NCBI GenBank assembly: GCA_964019135.1
Contig: OZ025260.1
Coordinates: 23,182,254-23,246,253 of the forward strand
Source: Arenicola marina
Lineage: Eukaryota; Annelida; Polychaeta; Arenicolidae
Reading direction: 5' to 3'
Length of the DNA: 64,000 nt
The translations under genes and the position numbers were made by a program. Of the stretch, positions 12,037 through 25,400 are shown in pieces. The notes under the pieces are model-generated. The model had not been told where the DNA came from and did not search any database. It worked only from the letters and a program-made list of their open reading frames with translations. The first letter of the stretch is position 1, and each line of letters begins with the position of its first letter.

Positions 12037-13000
12037 ATAGAGTTCTCGCGATCGGGCCGCGAGACTTCAATTTTGGGGACAAACAAACACACGTGCTCCA
12101 TGTTGAACTATAGGCAGCTATAAGTCAATTTCTTTCCAGGTTTATTCTAAAGACTATGAGTACCATTTCACTAAACATGGCTATGGGAGATAGACGTTAA
12201 AATATTTGGAGGCGATGGAGCGCAGAACTTACAAGGGAATATACAAGGAAAAATCCGTCTTCACAACACTCGATAACTAAAAATAGCGTTCTAAATTTAG
12301 CCCTGCACCCGGGCTTTCGCGAGTTTTACAGACCGCGAGTGACGTCACAGAGTTTCACGTGCCTCCGCGGTGACAAAAATGGCGAGAGCAAGTGATCGAC
12401 TCAACCATTCCGCTGTCAAAATGTGCAGTGCATGAAGTAACAACACACGGACGCGTCATTAAACCACATGGTAAAGATAAATTAAGACCAGTAGGATGTT
12501 TTCGTATCACTTTTGGATCACGAAAAGACAAAGTTCTTCATTATTTGTAAGTTTTCTGTTTGAAGCGCCAATGTTGTCACTTGGGGAGAATCCATGTGAC
12601 GTCATAATGTCTCGTTTTCATAGGAAATGCACAAAAACGTTAGTTTCTCAGCCGTGTTGTCCCGTCGTAACAAATATTAGTCATTGTGGTGACGCAAATG
12701 AATGAAAAATATGTCGTCTATCCGTATTGGGCAGCTATATTTCTTAAATATTCTTAATTATATCGCCAGGCCTTCCGCAATGGACCCACCCCTCGGCGCC
12801 TGGCTCTTGCGCAGGTAGTCTGGTTCCCAGTCTCACTCGTTGCGTAACATACACGTCACGCCTACGTCACAGATAGTCAGGATACCAGTGTGCGCAGAGA
12901 TTCTAAACTCGTTCCGAACACGTGCTTCGTTTGTTTGTCCCCAAAATGAGTAAACCGGAAGTCTAGACGAACGAGACTTTATAGCGCTATAGGGCTGTAC
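12037..13000. mobile_element. Non-autonomous TIR DNA element
   Basis: The ends are imperfect inverted repeats of about 65 bp. The left end reads agggctatagagttctcgcg ... ttttggggacaaacaaac then cacgtg. The reverse complement of the right end reads agcgctataaagtctcgttc ... ttttggggacaaacaaac then cacgtg. There is no transposase frame. The right 420 bp (about 12590-13000) recurs at 36806-37200, immediately in front of the second GM2A-like gene. Confidence 0.7.
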
Positions 13001-13004
13001 AGTC

Positions 13005-13393
13005 ACTTCGGGATCTTATCGAGACCCCACGAGACAGGGATACCTATGCTCTGCGTCAATGCCTAGCATCAACGGCCTGTACGTGTTGCCTACCTTCCGG
13101 TTGTTTGCCTTCACTCGCCTCACACACAAGATCAGCTAAAGCTGTCCTTGGAAGCACAACTAACCACTGAAGTTCTGTGCATATCCGAATTATAACCATC
13201 CGAGTAAATGTATGTAATGTATGAGCGGTTAGGCAGTTGATAAACCAGAATGCGGTTGTCTCAAGAGTGACTGTCAGCGTCAGGCGATATGATGTGCTGC
13301 GCGGGGTTTTCCATGTTGCATGACGTAATAATCATCATGACGCGCGTGTCTGCGCGCGGTATCTATGGTTACGTAACAACGCTCCTTATATGG
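13005..13393 (+). repeat. Inverted repeat arm B
   Basis: Matches the reverse complement of 15128-15530: ggctgtacagtcacttcggg at the left and acgtaacaacgctccttata at the right. It is separated from its partner arm by the element at 13394-14742 and by arm A'. Confidence 0.8.
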
Positions 13394-14742
13394 GGTGCGT
13401 TCGATTGACTCGGTTCTAGAACCAGAATTGCAGGGTGCGCAGTGGGTTCTGGTTCTGGAATATGCGGTACGAATCGAACGATACTAAAACTGGTACGAGG
13501 GTCAAGGTCAACATGTATGTTGTAGTTTTGGCGGGTTTACATTAGACTGTGTGAAGCTTTGTACTCATGCTGTTAAGTTACAGATGCTTTGAGCGTCAGA
13601 TAAAACTGGTATTGAAGATGGACACCAGTAGCTGTTTCATTCTGGAAATAAAAACCTTGTAGCTCCATTTTCATATCTGCATCCGGGGGGGGGGGTACTT
13701 AATACATTGCTGGGTTTTGGGTGGGGGTTCCGCAGTAACGCCCCCACCCCTTTTTCATCGCCCAAATCCGCTTGCTCAGGGCGTTTTACCGCCCAAATCC
13801 GCACACGAAATGAATGAACGCACACTTTCAGAGCACCCACCCCCCCCCCCCCCACCCGGGTCGCAAGTTTTTAAATATCCGCTCTATAGGAGTATATTTT
13901 TCATCGCACATATGCGCTCTCTCAGGCATCAAGGCACCGCGGATCCCCTCCACCAGATTTGTATAATAACTCTTTCTTGCAGTTGAAAACTCTTTTTGGG
14001 CCTACTTTTCTTGTTGTGGGACCCTTCCAAGGGGGGTTGGCGGGGGGGGGGGGGCGGAGGGGGTATTGCCGTTAGTCGGGAACAAGCTTTCTATTTCACC
14101 GTGTGTTGGGAATGAGCAAACTAATTCTTCGTGAGCTGGGAATGAGATATTAGCCGACCGTCGTGATCAATGATTTTCATTAATAGTGAACTGAGAATTT
14201 TAATACTAAACAACCGTTAATTGGGAAAGCGCAAATTTGTATGATGCATCCGCCCTTCCTTTGTATGCGATGAGTTCTCCATTTAATTCGTCGTGACCTG
14301 AGAATAAAGAAATTTATTCTTCGTGATTTGGGAACGCGACCACTCCCCCCCCCCCCCCCCCGCCGCCTCCCCTTCCAATCTCCGACATCAAAGGCAACCA
14401 CTTTGTTCGTGGTTTTGATGTCGGAACTAAGTGTTCACGCGACTCCGCCGGTTTGTTTGTTTAGATTTTGTCTCAAATCGGTATTACGTAGCAAATATTA
14501 CACTTCACAATTACATTTGACCTGGTTTACGAACAACATGGGACTTTAAAATTGTCAAGCGTACAAGACCTAACTTTCTGCCATCTTAATTTGGTCTTCG
14601 CGCATGCGCTTTGCGAACCATATCTGGCGAAAAATGAGAACCAGTTCCGAAGTTCTGGAACTGGTGCAGGTGTCAAATCGAACGCGCAGAACTGACTGTT
14701 CTAGTTCTAGAACCAGATATGGCGCTCAATCGAACGCACCTG
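13394..14742. mobile_element. Non-autonomous DNA element with gggtgcgttcgattga termini
   Basis: Inverted ends: ggtgcgttcgattga at the left (13395) and tcaatcgaacgcacc at the right (ending about 14740). Subterminal gttctagaaccag motifs lie near both ends. The interior carries poly-G and poly-C runs and two dispersed repeats also found elsewhere (13680-13950 resembles 18065-18375; 14095-14345 resembles 10930-11216). No transposase frame and no convincing target duplication were found, so the superfamily is left open. Confidence 0.6.
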
Positions 14743-14784
14743 AGCGGGTGAGGACAATGGTGGTCTTTTTGTCGTAGAACTGTA

Positions 14785-15530
14785 AACATCGATGATTTGG
14801 CTCAAAATACAGCGCTTCCAATGGTCTCATCGAACGGACCACATGCATTATGGAGAGATAAATGTCTTGTCTTTAACTATATTATGGTTTTATAGTTAAC
14901 AATGTCTGGACCAAAGCAAACAAAAAATAGTTTCACACCCACTCCATTCTTTAGGCACAAACCGCGCAGCTGGCCGGTTCCCAACACTAAAACGTTGACT
15001 ACAATGAGTGCGCGTCACGCAGTTGCAGCAAGGCACCAGCGTGCTGCGCACTCGTTCTAAGAGCACGTGTTTTTTTGTTGGTCCCCAAAAGACCTAAACC
15101 GGAAACAGAACCCGCGAGAACTGTACAGCCCTATAAGGAGCGTTGTTACGTAACCATAGATACCGCGCGCAGACATGCGAGTCATGATGATTATTCCGTC
15201 ATACGACATGGAAAACCCCGCGCAGCACATCAGATCGCCTGACACTGACAGTCACTCATGAAACAACCGCATTCTGGTCTATCAACTGTCTAACCGCTCA
15301 TATATTACATAAATCTACTCGGGTGGTTATAATTCTGATATGCACAAAACTTCAGTGGTTAGTTGTGCATCCAATGACAGCTTTAGCCGATCTTGTGTGT
15401 GAAGCGAGTGAAGGCGAACAACCGGAATGTACACTATGCTTGATGCTACGCATTGACGCATTGGCGTAGAGCATAAGTATGCCTGTCTCGTAGGGTCTTG
15501 ATAAAATCCCGTAGTGACTGTACAGCCCTA
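14785..15530 (-). repeat. Inverted repeat arms A' and B' (contiguous)
   Basis: Reverse-complement copies of arm A (14785-15140) and arm B (15128-15530), joined here at a shared ctgtacagccctata, which recurs at 15519. On the other side of the cluster the same two modules occur in separate places, so the cluster is a mosaic and not a simple palindrome. Confidence 0.75.
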
Positions 15531-15550
15531 TATATAGACATTCCCGAATT

Positions 15551-17341
15551 TATCGAGCTTGAATTTATTTTGGTTAGTTTAGAACCTAATATGTATGGCA
15601 TAACAGACATTGTAAAATAATTCCACCTGATAAATGGCTTTAGTAACCAATGGGAAATGTATATTTGGAAGTATATTTATATATAAATATAAATGTATAT
15701 TTGGAAGTGGTTTAGTAAGAAATATCAAATCCATCGTCTTTCGCAGACGGACGGATGCCAACCAACCAGTAAGAAATACCCCCCAAGAGATGGATTTTAA
15801 ATTATACATATCTTGAAGGTAACTGGGCCCAATCATGTTGATACTCTTGTAAACTTCTAATGCTATGCCGCGCAATCGTTCTACATTTAGCAATGGTCTA
15901 CCCGCTCTCTTCCTCAACTCTGCGTATTCTGATCTAAAGTATTCCTAAGTAAAAACATACCTCAATGCACTCTTCTGTATCTTTTTAATCTTGCGCATGT
16001 TTTTCATATCACACAAATGCCACACAACGGGACAATAATTAAAATGTGCAAGGATGAAGAAATGAAATAAAGTAAGTTTGCTATCAACGTTCATTAGTTT
16101 AGATACCGTAGCTAATACATGTACATTGAGACTTTTGCCGGCCTTTTTGCATCAACTAGATATGAGGTTGCCGAAATTAAATCCGGAATTGAATACTTAG
16201 TAATGTTACTTCCTGTTCCGCTGCCTGGTCTGTTCCAGAACCCGTAAATGATCTATCCTCACCTAGTTCTTTTCTCCTCTCAAACACGATTGCTTGGTAC
16301 TTACTTGGGTTGGCTTTCATGTAATTATCGATGAACCACGCACGTTGTTATTTCCGATAACGCCGTCTCTAGTGTTACTTTAACCTTGTTAAACTCCTTA
16401 CCTTGAGTCGCCACAGTGTTAATTATCATCAGCATAGTTATATTTATCGGTTTCCGGTGAGATGGATACTAGCAGGTCATTCGTAAATACATTATACAGA
16501 TGTGGGACGAAAACCGAACCCTGTGGTGCTCCTTTCTGGAGAGAAAACCACTCGCTCCGATTATGTCCTAGTTTTACCATCTGTTCGCGATCTCCCGGCA
16601 GAGGGCGTTACGCTTGCGCCATAATACCTCTGCCCCACGTTAAATTAACCATCAGAATTATCCTTCATACGCGAAAATTCAAATATATCTAATCGAAGAT
16701 AAATTTGCAGTTTGGCATCAAATACACCACTGTTTAGCATTTACATGTGCCATTGGTACCATAGCTGACGAATGCATTTGAGTTTGATTAATTTGAAGCC
16801 ATGTTACTTTCGAACTATATTTTCGAGTGCGGTCGAACTCAAAGGCGTGAAGCGTTTTAAAGTTACATGTGGAGCTGACCGTTGCAACGGCTGTACCAAA
16901 ATAAACATACACAGGAAATGCTACCTTTGACCACAAGCAGTGTCAACGGCAACCGCCAAAGAAAAGGTGGCGCTCCGGACGCTTCTATTGTCTCATATAA
17001 TTTAGCGCTTGGGCCCCCTGTCGGTGGCACCGGTAAACGACTTGTGTACACACGTTTATGACGTTTCAAATCAGCACAAGTTTTCATTTTTGTGGCGGAC
17101 AATTCATGAATTTGAAATGTGTTGCCCGTTGGCAGATAATCGGTGAGCGATATGGTAGGTGTTTATTGTCTGTTATGAAGCTTAAAGTCCATCTCTTGGG
17201 GGGGTATTTGTTACTAAACCACTTCCAAATATACATTTCCCAATGGTTACTAAAGCCATTTATCAAATGCAATTATTTTACAATGTCTCTTATGCCATAA
17301 ATATTAATATCTAAAGTCACCAAAATAAACTCAAGCAGCGA
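15551..17341. repeat. Inverted repeat pair bracketing a reverse-transcriptase remnant
   Basis: The left arm (about 15551-15710 and 15768-15805) and the right arm (about 17180-17341) are inverted copies. Both include ggaaatgtatatttggaagt / acttccaaatatacatttcc and tttattttggt near the outer edge. The left arm is interrupted by about 55 bp bounded by a direct repeat, agtaagaaat (15713 and 15768), which suggests a small insertion. The RT remnant lies between the arms. Confidence 0.65.
15820..16580 (-). pseudogene. Decayed non-LTR reverse transcriptase
   Basis: Reading the minus strand, 16570-16460 gives a GAPQGS-type motif followed by LYNVFTNDLLVSI, the RT segment usually written PQGSxLGPLLFxxFINDL. 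About 25 bp further, YADD (16425-16436) is the catalytic aspartate pair. Downstream, ALEVYKSINMIGPSYLQDMY (about 15875-15815) matches the C-terminal region typical of CR1/Jockey-like RTs. These pieces lie in different frames with stops between them, so the gene is dead. No endonuclease domain was seen. Motif recognition is strong; clade assignment is only tentative. Confidence 0.8.
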
Positions 17342-18060
17342 ACGATCCATTTCCAAACCCCCGCCCAGAGCAGAGATTTGTGACGTCACAAGATGAACCG
17401 GTTTGAGTGCGCCTCGCTCGCTTCGACTGCCCGCGGTGTTTGAATGAATGTACGTGCAGCAGGGAAGCTCTAACTTAGATGTTTATTTCGGTTAACATTA
17501 ACTCATGATGAACATTTGCCACATGTAGATCTAGATAGACCTAGATCTATGACATTAGAGGTGTGGTCTTGTTGGTTAGAGCAACATTCGTGACAATGAC
17601 TCACAGACTGTTACTGAAAACAAACAGCTGCAGCAGTGGCCAGTATGTTGCCAGCCTACGGGCTGCGTTTCTTCCCAAAAATGGGAAGAGTGGGCTAGGC
17701 TTAGCCCTGGTACATGCCTCTCTTACCACGCCCGTAAACGGAGCAAGGGTGAGAGCCATGCCGCTGACACGGCCGAAAACAAGAAATCGCGGACCGGTGG
17801 CTCAAGTTGAAGTTTATAACATAATAAATATGCAGTGCCTACCCGTCAAGTTGCTCCATTAGATTCCTGAAGCTTTCATGACTTTCGTCGGACAGTTATT
17901 TCTTTGGTCGGTAGTGTATTTTCTTGTAATCCGGGCGATTTGTGTCCTCTCTCGCTTCGTTTTGAATGCTCCGCCATTTGCCGGACGTCAACAAACGCCG
18001 CCTGGCAGCGAGTGCTCACGCTAAGTTTGTTTACTTCCGGCGAGCGGCCGTGACGGGCCG
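17342..18060. other. Spacer without recognised gene
   Basis: Contains a 61-100 codon open frame (17563-17862) with no recognisable motif or splice context. No repeat was identified. Confidence 0.4.
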
Positions 18061-18064
18061 GGCT

Positions 18065-18375
18065 CTGGGAGGGGGTGGGGAGGGTACTTAATTCATTGCT
18101 CGGTTCGGGGTGGGGGGGGGTGGTCCGCGGTAAAGCCCCCCCCCCCATCCGCTCGGTCGAGGTTTTACCATCGAAATTTGCTCGGTCGGGGCGTTTTAAT
18201 CTTTTGCGGCAACCTGTCTATGAACGCACATTTTCAGAGCTACCCCCCCCCCCTCCTCCCACCCCGGTCAGAAGTTTTTAAACATCGGCTCTATAGCTAT
18301 AGGGATATCTTTTTCATCACGAATATCCACTCTCTCAGGCATCAAGGCACTCCACGGAACCCTCCCACCAACTTT
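18065..18375. repeat. Dispersed repeat, second copy of 13680-13950
   Basis: Shares with 13680-13950 the order gggtacttaattcattgct, a G-rich/C-rich block, gaacgcacattttcagagc, a poly-C run and then aagtttttaaa plus ggctctatag. Same orientation in both. Element type unknown. Confidence 0.7.
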
Positions 18376-19857
18376 GTATACGAGGCCCTGAAGGTTTAAA
18401 ATATTCCGAGATCCACACCCCTCCCGCTGTCATTTGCTCGGTGAGATGGTCTTGAATGCAAATTAAACATCAATGGAACGCTGAAAGAACTTCCACTTAA
18501 GTTATGCTTTCAAAGATTTTATTGCAACGATGTCACTGATCTGATAAAGTCGGACCATTTGAACCAAACGACCGTTAAACTACCATGACATGCTGTTTGA
18601 TATGATGTAAAATCAGTACTTTACATTTCCCAACCAAAAATGTGCGCGCGCCCAACGATTATTTCTTCCGGTACGCGTGAACCCCAATCAAAACATGGCG
18701 CCCGCGGCAGCCAAAAAAGCTCAGAAATCACACAGCAGAGGGAAAAGTTATCAAAACACAAGCATCAAGCAACGTCATATCCCAGATTGGTAACAAATCA
18801 ACAGAGAATAAGTTACTTTATGTAAATATGTAGTTCATTGCTAAATATCGAGTTGAAAAGTAGTTTTATGACCGTGTAAAGGCCGACCAGATTTCGGGCG
18901 GGATTCTACTAATGGAAAGATATTGCTAGGAGATGTAGCGTAGTTCCGCGACTGGACCCATATCGGAGCGGACTACGTTACATCTATGGAACTAATTTGG
19001 GGAATGCACGACAGCGAGTTCTTTAACGTACTTATAAAATTGTTATAACAAGGCATGACATGGGATTCACGTTTGGACACAGGAATTGACTATTGTGTCA
19101 ATTGCACTGCCCGACGAATACATGAGGCACATTGTTGAAACAACGGTTCGTCATTGTGAAGCCCCAGGGGTGAGGGTAGGGGTGGGAAGGCGTGGATGAA
19201 GTAGACATTTTAGAAGTAATTGCTTCTTAGTTTCGTGAAAACATCGCCACCTGAAAAGCGATATGACGGATATAATGAGAAATGTATGCAATCGATAACT
19301 GTGGAATTTCCATATATTTTTAGATTTCTGATCTAACCCCAGCCCCTTTGGTGCTTAACATTGACTTACGCATTCCATTGTTTGTCTTGAAATTGGCAAG
19401 TTCTGTCAACACCAGCCAACACGGCTCCGCTCAGCTCAGCTCGACTGATTATACCGTAACACTTGACGAGTCAATATTAACAACTATTCTTTATCTAGAT
19501 AATACACAGTTTTTCCGTTCATTATTAAAATAAAGCACTGTTTTACGTTCTTTATTTGAATAACGCACACTTACGTTACTACAACACGGCTAGGTCTGTT
19601 TTTCGATCCATTCTTCAGGATAATGAACATTTAAGACAAAGGCGTGACGTCACACAATTGTTTAAATAGGACGCTAGGAGCGAGAGGCCACGTGCATTTT
19701 GTCCAATGGCTTGTCATAAGTTGAAATTTAGGCGAGTGCCAGGGCCTGTCGGAGACTGGTGGGCCCCTTATTTTGCTTACACGATATCTGTTTCACTAAT
19801 TTGTGCACAAGATTGTTCAGGGAGGGGATGGGTTGGTCTGCTTGAAGGGGGTTTGGT

Positions 19858-19952
19858 GGGGGGGCAGGGGTTATGGACGGAGGGGGGGGGGGCAGGGGTT
19901 ATGGACGGAGCGGGGGGGGGCAGGGGTTATGGACGGAGGGGGGGGGGGGCTT
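19858..19952. repeat. Three-unit G-rich tandem repeat
   Basis: Three ~32-34-bp units of caggggttatggacggag plus a run of 8-11 G. Strong G-quadruplex potential on the plus strand. Confidence 0.85.
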
Positions 19953-20504
19953 TATTGCCAACCGCGATTATCAGTCCACCAAATGATACCATATCCATAT
20001 TGAACTGGTTATCCAATAGCTGTGACACTTAAAGTTGCATGTCGAGTTCTTTCCCGCCAAAACTAAGCCCAGGCGAAATTTATATCAAAATTTGCAGAAA
20101 ACTCGATTGTTTCATTCTATAAATTCAGAAACCTGATAAACATCGCCGTTTCGGCTGTGGTGTGGCAAACGTGTCTATCCCGGGACACCACAGAACTCGG
20201 TCGCGGCACTGCTACTTATACCAAAGCATCGCGAAGCACACAAACTCAGGTACTGGGGCGCATGACGTGGTAAATCTATTTTTAGACTCACTCGATTAAT
20301 CACCGACAAAATACCAATTGTATATTACATATTCATTGATACAGACTAAGTCATCTGCAGCACGCTGCAGTTTTTATGTCTAACTCTACCAATTTTATTT
20401 AAGGGAGAAAGAACCGTTTGTGGGGGGCAATTGACGCCCTGCTTGGTGGTGGTGTGCTTGGTCAAAACCGCTTTGCTCGTTGCTGCTCGCTACCGGTGTG
20501 CTTG

Positions 20505-20780
20505 GTCAAAAACCGCTTTCTATGCAAGGCAGAAGGAACGGCACGTTATGCTGGGTGCATAACGTGTTAAACACTCCTACTTTTACTCCTCCTGCGACAA
20601 CAACAACCATAAGAGAAGGCCCATGAACCTGCTTCGGCGCCGTGTGGATGTGGATGCTGTGGCTCCGGATTACCGCTTTCTATGCAAAGCAAAAGGAACG
20701 GCACGTTATGCTGTGTGCATAACTTTTAAACACTTTTATTTTTACTCCTCCTGCGCTCTCATCAACCATAAGAGAAGAAA
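20505..20780. repeat. Imperfect direct duplication (~110 bp, two copies)
   Basis: ccgctttctatgcaaggcag ... cataagagaag at 20510-20620 recurs at about 20670-20780. Both blocks carry aaggaacggcacgttatgct and tttactcctcctgcg. The spacer between them is about 55 bp. A partial third start (aaaaccgctttgctcgttgc) lies at about 20465. Confidence 0.75.
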
Positions 20781-21654
20781 GCTAAAGCCACCGATCCCCC
20801 CTGGACGCGGCCGTGGGGCGCATAAGGAAACTCCCATCACCACTCACAAAATCGAGGGTCTGAAAAGGTCTGGGTCCTTGCGCCCCAGTACCTGATACTG
20901 ACTCACCCCTCTCCCCACCTTTCGAACTACAAGAAATGTTCCTAGAATAAACCGTACGATGCTTTATATCTGTAAATGGTACAGCTACCCAGCTGTTCCT
21001 ATCGTCCTATATAAGCAAAAGCTTTCAGATTGCAAAAAAAAATTTGTGGTTCCTAATGATAATAAACTGCAAAAAAAAAAAAAAACTTTGTCGAAGCGGT
21101 CTATGCCTGGGCAATAATGGGTTAAAGGATCTGTCTATCCGATATCTATATCCTGTTGAGTAGCGATTCTCTGTATATCCGGCGTGAAGGGCCGGCATCC
21201 ATGAACCATACTTAGCGCTGAGTAGTCAGTTTTTGATATGAGGTGATGCAGACAGTTATTTGCCCAAGTTACACACGTCCGTCTTTTTTTGTTTCCAGTA
21301 TAGCGCTATAGTGTCTCGCATAGCGGGGAGGGGTACGTGGGGGGTGGCCCCGGGCCAGGGTCTCGCAAAGATCCGCATAGTGGGGGGGGGGGGGGGGGGG
21401 CGAGTGGGGTGGCCCCGGTCGGGATCTCGCATAGACCCCCCCCCCTCTTCGCATAGGGGGGAGGGGTACGAGCAACGTGGCCGGGGCCTCACATCGTGGT
21501 GGGAGCCTCGGGGAATTGAAACACAGTGAGACAATAAATGTCAGTTGTAGAGATAATTATTTTTAAAAGTAGCAGTACATTATCTATAATTGCTGTAATT
21601 GTGGTATGAACTATATAGTTGTATTCAAACACTGCTCCAATGGATGACTTAATT

Positions 21655-21895
21655 TAATAGGGCCGGGAAGGGTGGGCCCAGTGTTCAAAATTCTCAGTGT
21701 CGAAAGTCGATTTTTCACGACGTTTCGTGTCGCTAGTTGGCTAAGTTTATTATTGTTTCTTTTTTCTGCAATGCCACTAGCTGTGTCGATGTCGCTTTTT
21801 CAAATCCTCAGTGTCTGAATTTTAGGGGTCATGTCGACTGTCGATTTTTCAAAGATCACTGTGTCGCATGTTGCCATTTAATTACCCCTGTAGAC
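21655..21895 (+). repeat. Dispersed repeat (ctcagtgtcg family), left copy
   Basis: Similar over about 235 bp and in the same orientation to 50545-50775. Both contain gggtgggyccagtgt, repeated ttctcagtgtc and cactagctgtgtcgatgt-like blocks. The two copies lie just outside the two ends of the GM2A-like duplication. Confidence 0.7.
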
Positions 21896-22440
21896 CCCTC
21901 TTAATGATAGTTGCACAAAGTTGTGTTTCATAAAAACAAATGTTTAAAAAACTTGGCTGGTTTGCATATGTTCATGGAAAGTAAAATGTCCATGAAGAGA
22001 TAAGATAAAAGCAAGATAAAAGGGCCCGCATGCAAGTATAGATATCCCTTTCGAACGGATTTTGGAGGTGAATGTATTAAGCGATGTATTTAGACGCCCC
22101 CCCCCCCGTCGCCCTCGGGATGTCCAATTTACAAAAGCTTTCGTAGACCTGTGCTTGCCCCAATTGGACATATTAATAAATACATATGTCCAACTTATTT
22201 AAATATATGTGTATATAACAACTTCACTTATTTGAAGCTATGTTAAAATACGGTACTATTAAATGCCGCTTTGGCTTGCCATATCATCTGTACGTGCTGG
22301 CGCTCCGCCAATCACTGACCTGCTGGCTGCACCAAAAAGCGGCGACAACAACTTCAGAGCGCACTCACTCCCAGGCAGTGGCGTACGCGAGAGCAGGTCT
22401 GGTAGTTAGGCCCTGGCAGTTGATCAAATAACTTTGGAAT

Positions 22441-25400
22441 ATGTCGCGTCTATTTTACTTGTGTGTGCTGTCTACAATATTGGCGCAGCTTGCTGCATCA
22501 ATGTCTTGGAAAGGGGATGATAAGACTGACATGGATATCCAGAATATATATCGTGGCTTGCTGGATTCTGAAGCAGAAGATCTCAGCAACAAACGGGTAG
22601 GTGTGAATTATGGCGCGCCGTATATGAAACAAATCATGTTAATTCATCGATGTAGTATATTATTATAACATAGACCATTCGGCCTCCAACCTTGTCAGTC
22701 CTTAGGCCTGGACGCCGGAAACCTTTCCTCACCACTCACATTGTTACTTGTCTTTTGATTACTATAAGTAAATTCTTTTTCTTTTTTTAATTTATGACCC
22801 AATTAAGAGCCTGCAATATTAAAACACATATATTTGTCTATCCCATTACTTAATGGGGGAGTATCGGAATTTCCGAGTTCCGTAGAAACCGCATGGAATC
22901 ACCCATGCGTAACAAGGACAAAAGTCTGCCCACCACGCGTGGGTGACTGGCTCAGCCAGTAGAGGGCAGCTCTGTACTATGTGGTATACGGAAATCGGCA
23001 ATGATTTGGAAATAAGCAAACCTGCCCCATTTTCCTACTTTTTCCTACTTTTTGGTATTTGCTTCACCAGGGGCAATTTCAAAACGTCGTGAATTGCTGT
23101 AAAAGTGTGCATATCGCTTCTATTATTGCAAAAGTCAGAGGTATTTTGTTTTTGCGTCCTGATATATCTTTAAATCAACACTAGTATCTGTCAAGTTCTA
23201 ATAATGAAAATACAGGTACAGCTGAGCAGCATATAAGAAATATTCTAAAAAGGCATTTTCTCAGTGATATAACTTTTTGGCATTTGTTTATCCGGAATAA
23301 TGGTGGTACATATGCTATTTGAGTCATACCTTTTGCTTCTAATTTCCTACTTTTGTCCTACTTTTTCTGTATTTCCATTCCTACTTTTGTCCTACTTTTT
23401 CAGGAGGGTGTGATGGACAGCCTGGCTTTCTTTACTAATAAGACGAAGCTGTCCGTCTGTCTGCGCCAGTAATGGGGTTCCATAAGTTAATGCGGTGTCC
23501 GCTTACCATAGCTGTTAGTGGCGCCTCGATGTCAATCTCTACCTATCGACCAGTTGCTTACATTGTAATGCACCCGCTGCATGCTCCAGCAGCGGCCTTG
23601 GATCTGTCAACAAGGTCACTGGGTGCTTATCGCTTTACCCGCATGGTTACCAAACCGTCGACTGCCACAAAGGGCGCATTTGTGGTATTTCTCCGCCGTA
23701 ACCCGATGGTTACGGGAACAGAGAAACACCTGTGTAATTAATTTGTACTTCTCACAGCCAGGTTCGTTTCTGCGGTTTAGGTGTTTACCAACGGGCGAAA
23801 CGCCGGGAGTAGAATTTCAGACCGATCCCTTTTATTCAGGTTATACTAAATTTCCCTTAATAAAATATAAATACAACTTGTCCCAAGCTCCTACCGGTGA
23901 GTCGGCGGTCACTCCTGTCTGGCAGTCCCCTTCCGATGTGGCCTAAAATCAGCGGAATCCGACAGTCTTTCTGACTGCCGGCCTTCCTTTCCAAAATCTA
24001 AAGTCGGAACTCCAGACGACAAGCGTCGTTGCTTTGGTAACGCGCGAGGTATCCAGGAGACATACGTCATCCACTGGGGATAGACTTCGCTAATCGTAGT
24101 TCCAATTTTGCCACCGTGAGGCGCCACTGCAACTGCATTCTGGGTATTCATAGAAATGGCCTGACGTCACAATTTTGGTGCGCATGCGTAGTAGGTGAAA
24201 ATACGGAGCCTCGTTATCGCGCAGGTGAAAACATTGCCACGTGGTTATAAATCTTCATACAAATCTCGTGTTTTGTGTCTTTTGTCCTGGTTTTGTTCCG
24301 TGGGTTTGCGTCTGTTTTTCTTTCGTTGTGCTATGTCCTAGAACTATTTGGAAACCCTACCTGGTGTAGTTAGTGCCAGGTACCCAGAAAACTAAAAGTA
24401 GCTGACCTAAAGCCCAACGAAGCAACAGAGAAGTAGGCGACCGTCTTCTTGGGATGAAGCCTGTTGTTATGAGTAGACCCATGCAAAAACTTAATGCAGA
24501 AACAACTTTATGTAGGTGAGAATTAATGCATATTGAAACATCATAATTTCCATTAATCCAGTGGATATCCCCATCTCTCAGTTGTTCATGCCAAGTTCTC
24601 ACCTCCTACTTGCTGACACATAATTGGAAACGTACCTAATTAAGTTGTCCTAATTAATAAGGCCCAAAGCAAATGCATACCCTGAATTTGGGGGAAAGAC
24701 GTTTTCTCTTGCCCTCAATTTGTGGATAAAAAATAGTCTTGTTGAACTCGACAGAAAATTCTCTCCTTAACAAAATGGTGGGTAGAACAGGGTGGCTCGG
24801 TTCTCTGATCTCTTTTTTTGGGGTTGGCATGTTCTCTAATCTCTGATTGTTTGGTTGGCATGTTCTCTGATCTTAGGCAGTATCTTTGATCTCAGATTTT
24901 TCTCTGATCTCTGATATTTGATATTTCCCAAGGTCTGATCTGAGATCTCTGATGTTTGTAGGCTCATCTTCTGTGATCTTAGATTATTTTCCACTGCGCC
25001 CCCCCCCCCAAAAAAACGCACCTTGCATTGAACTTGACAGAATTGCTTTCATTTTAATTTGTCCTTACATTTATTGAAGAAGTTGCCTTGAACTTGACGG
25101 AAAAAATTACTTCCCCTCAATCTTATAACCTTGTGGTGAAAAATAATTCATATTTTCTTTTTTTGGTTTGGTGGGGGGGGGGGGGGCTTTTATTTGCGTC
25201 ATGGTAATGGACTGACGTCACACTTTTTGTGCGCATGCAGACTAAGCGCACTGAGCCTCGTTATCGCGCCCTTGAAAACTTTCCCGCGGATACGTAAGCA
25301 TAGCGTCTTTCTCAGTGTTTTCTGTCGAATTTGTCCGTGGTTTCGCGCCCGTTTTTGTTTATTTAACGATGTCCTACGAATTGTTGGAATGCTTGCCTGG

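Noticed and set aside
13394..14742. Assignment of this element to the hAT superfamily
   Set aside because: The termini are suggestive, but the 8-bp flanks do not match and no transposase is present.
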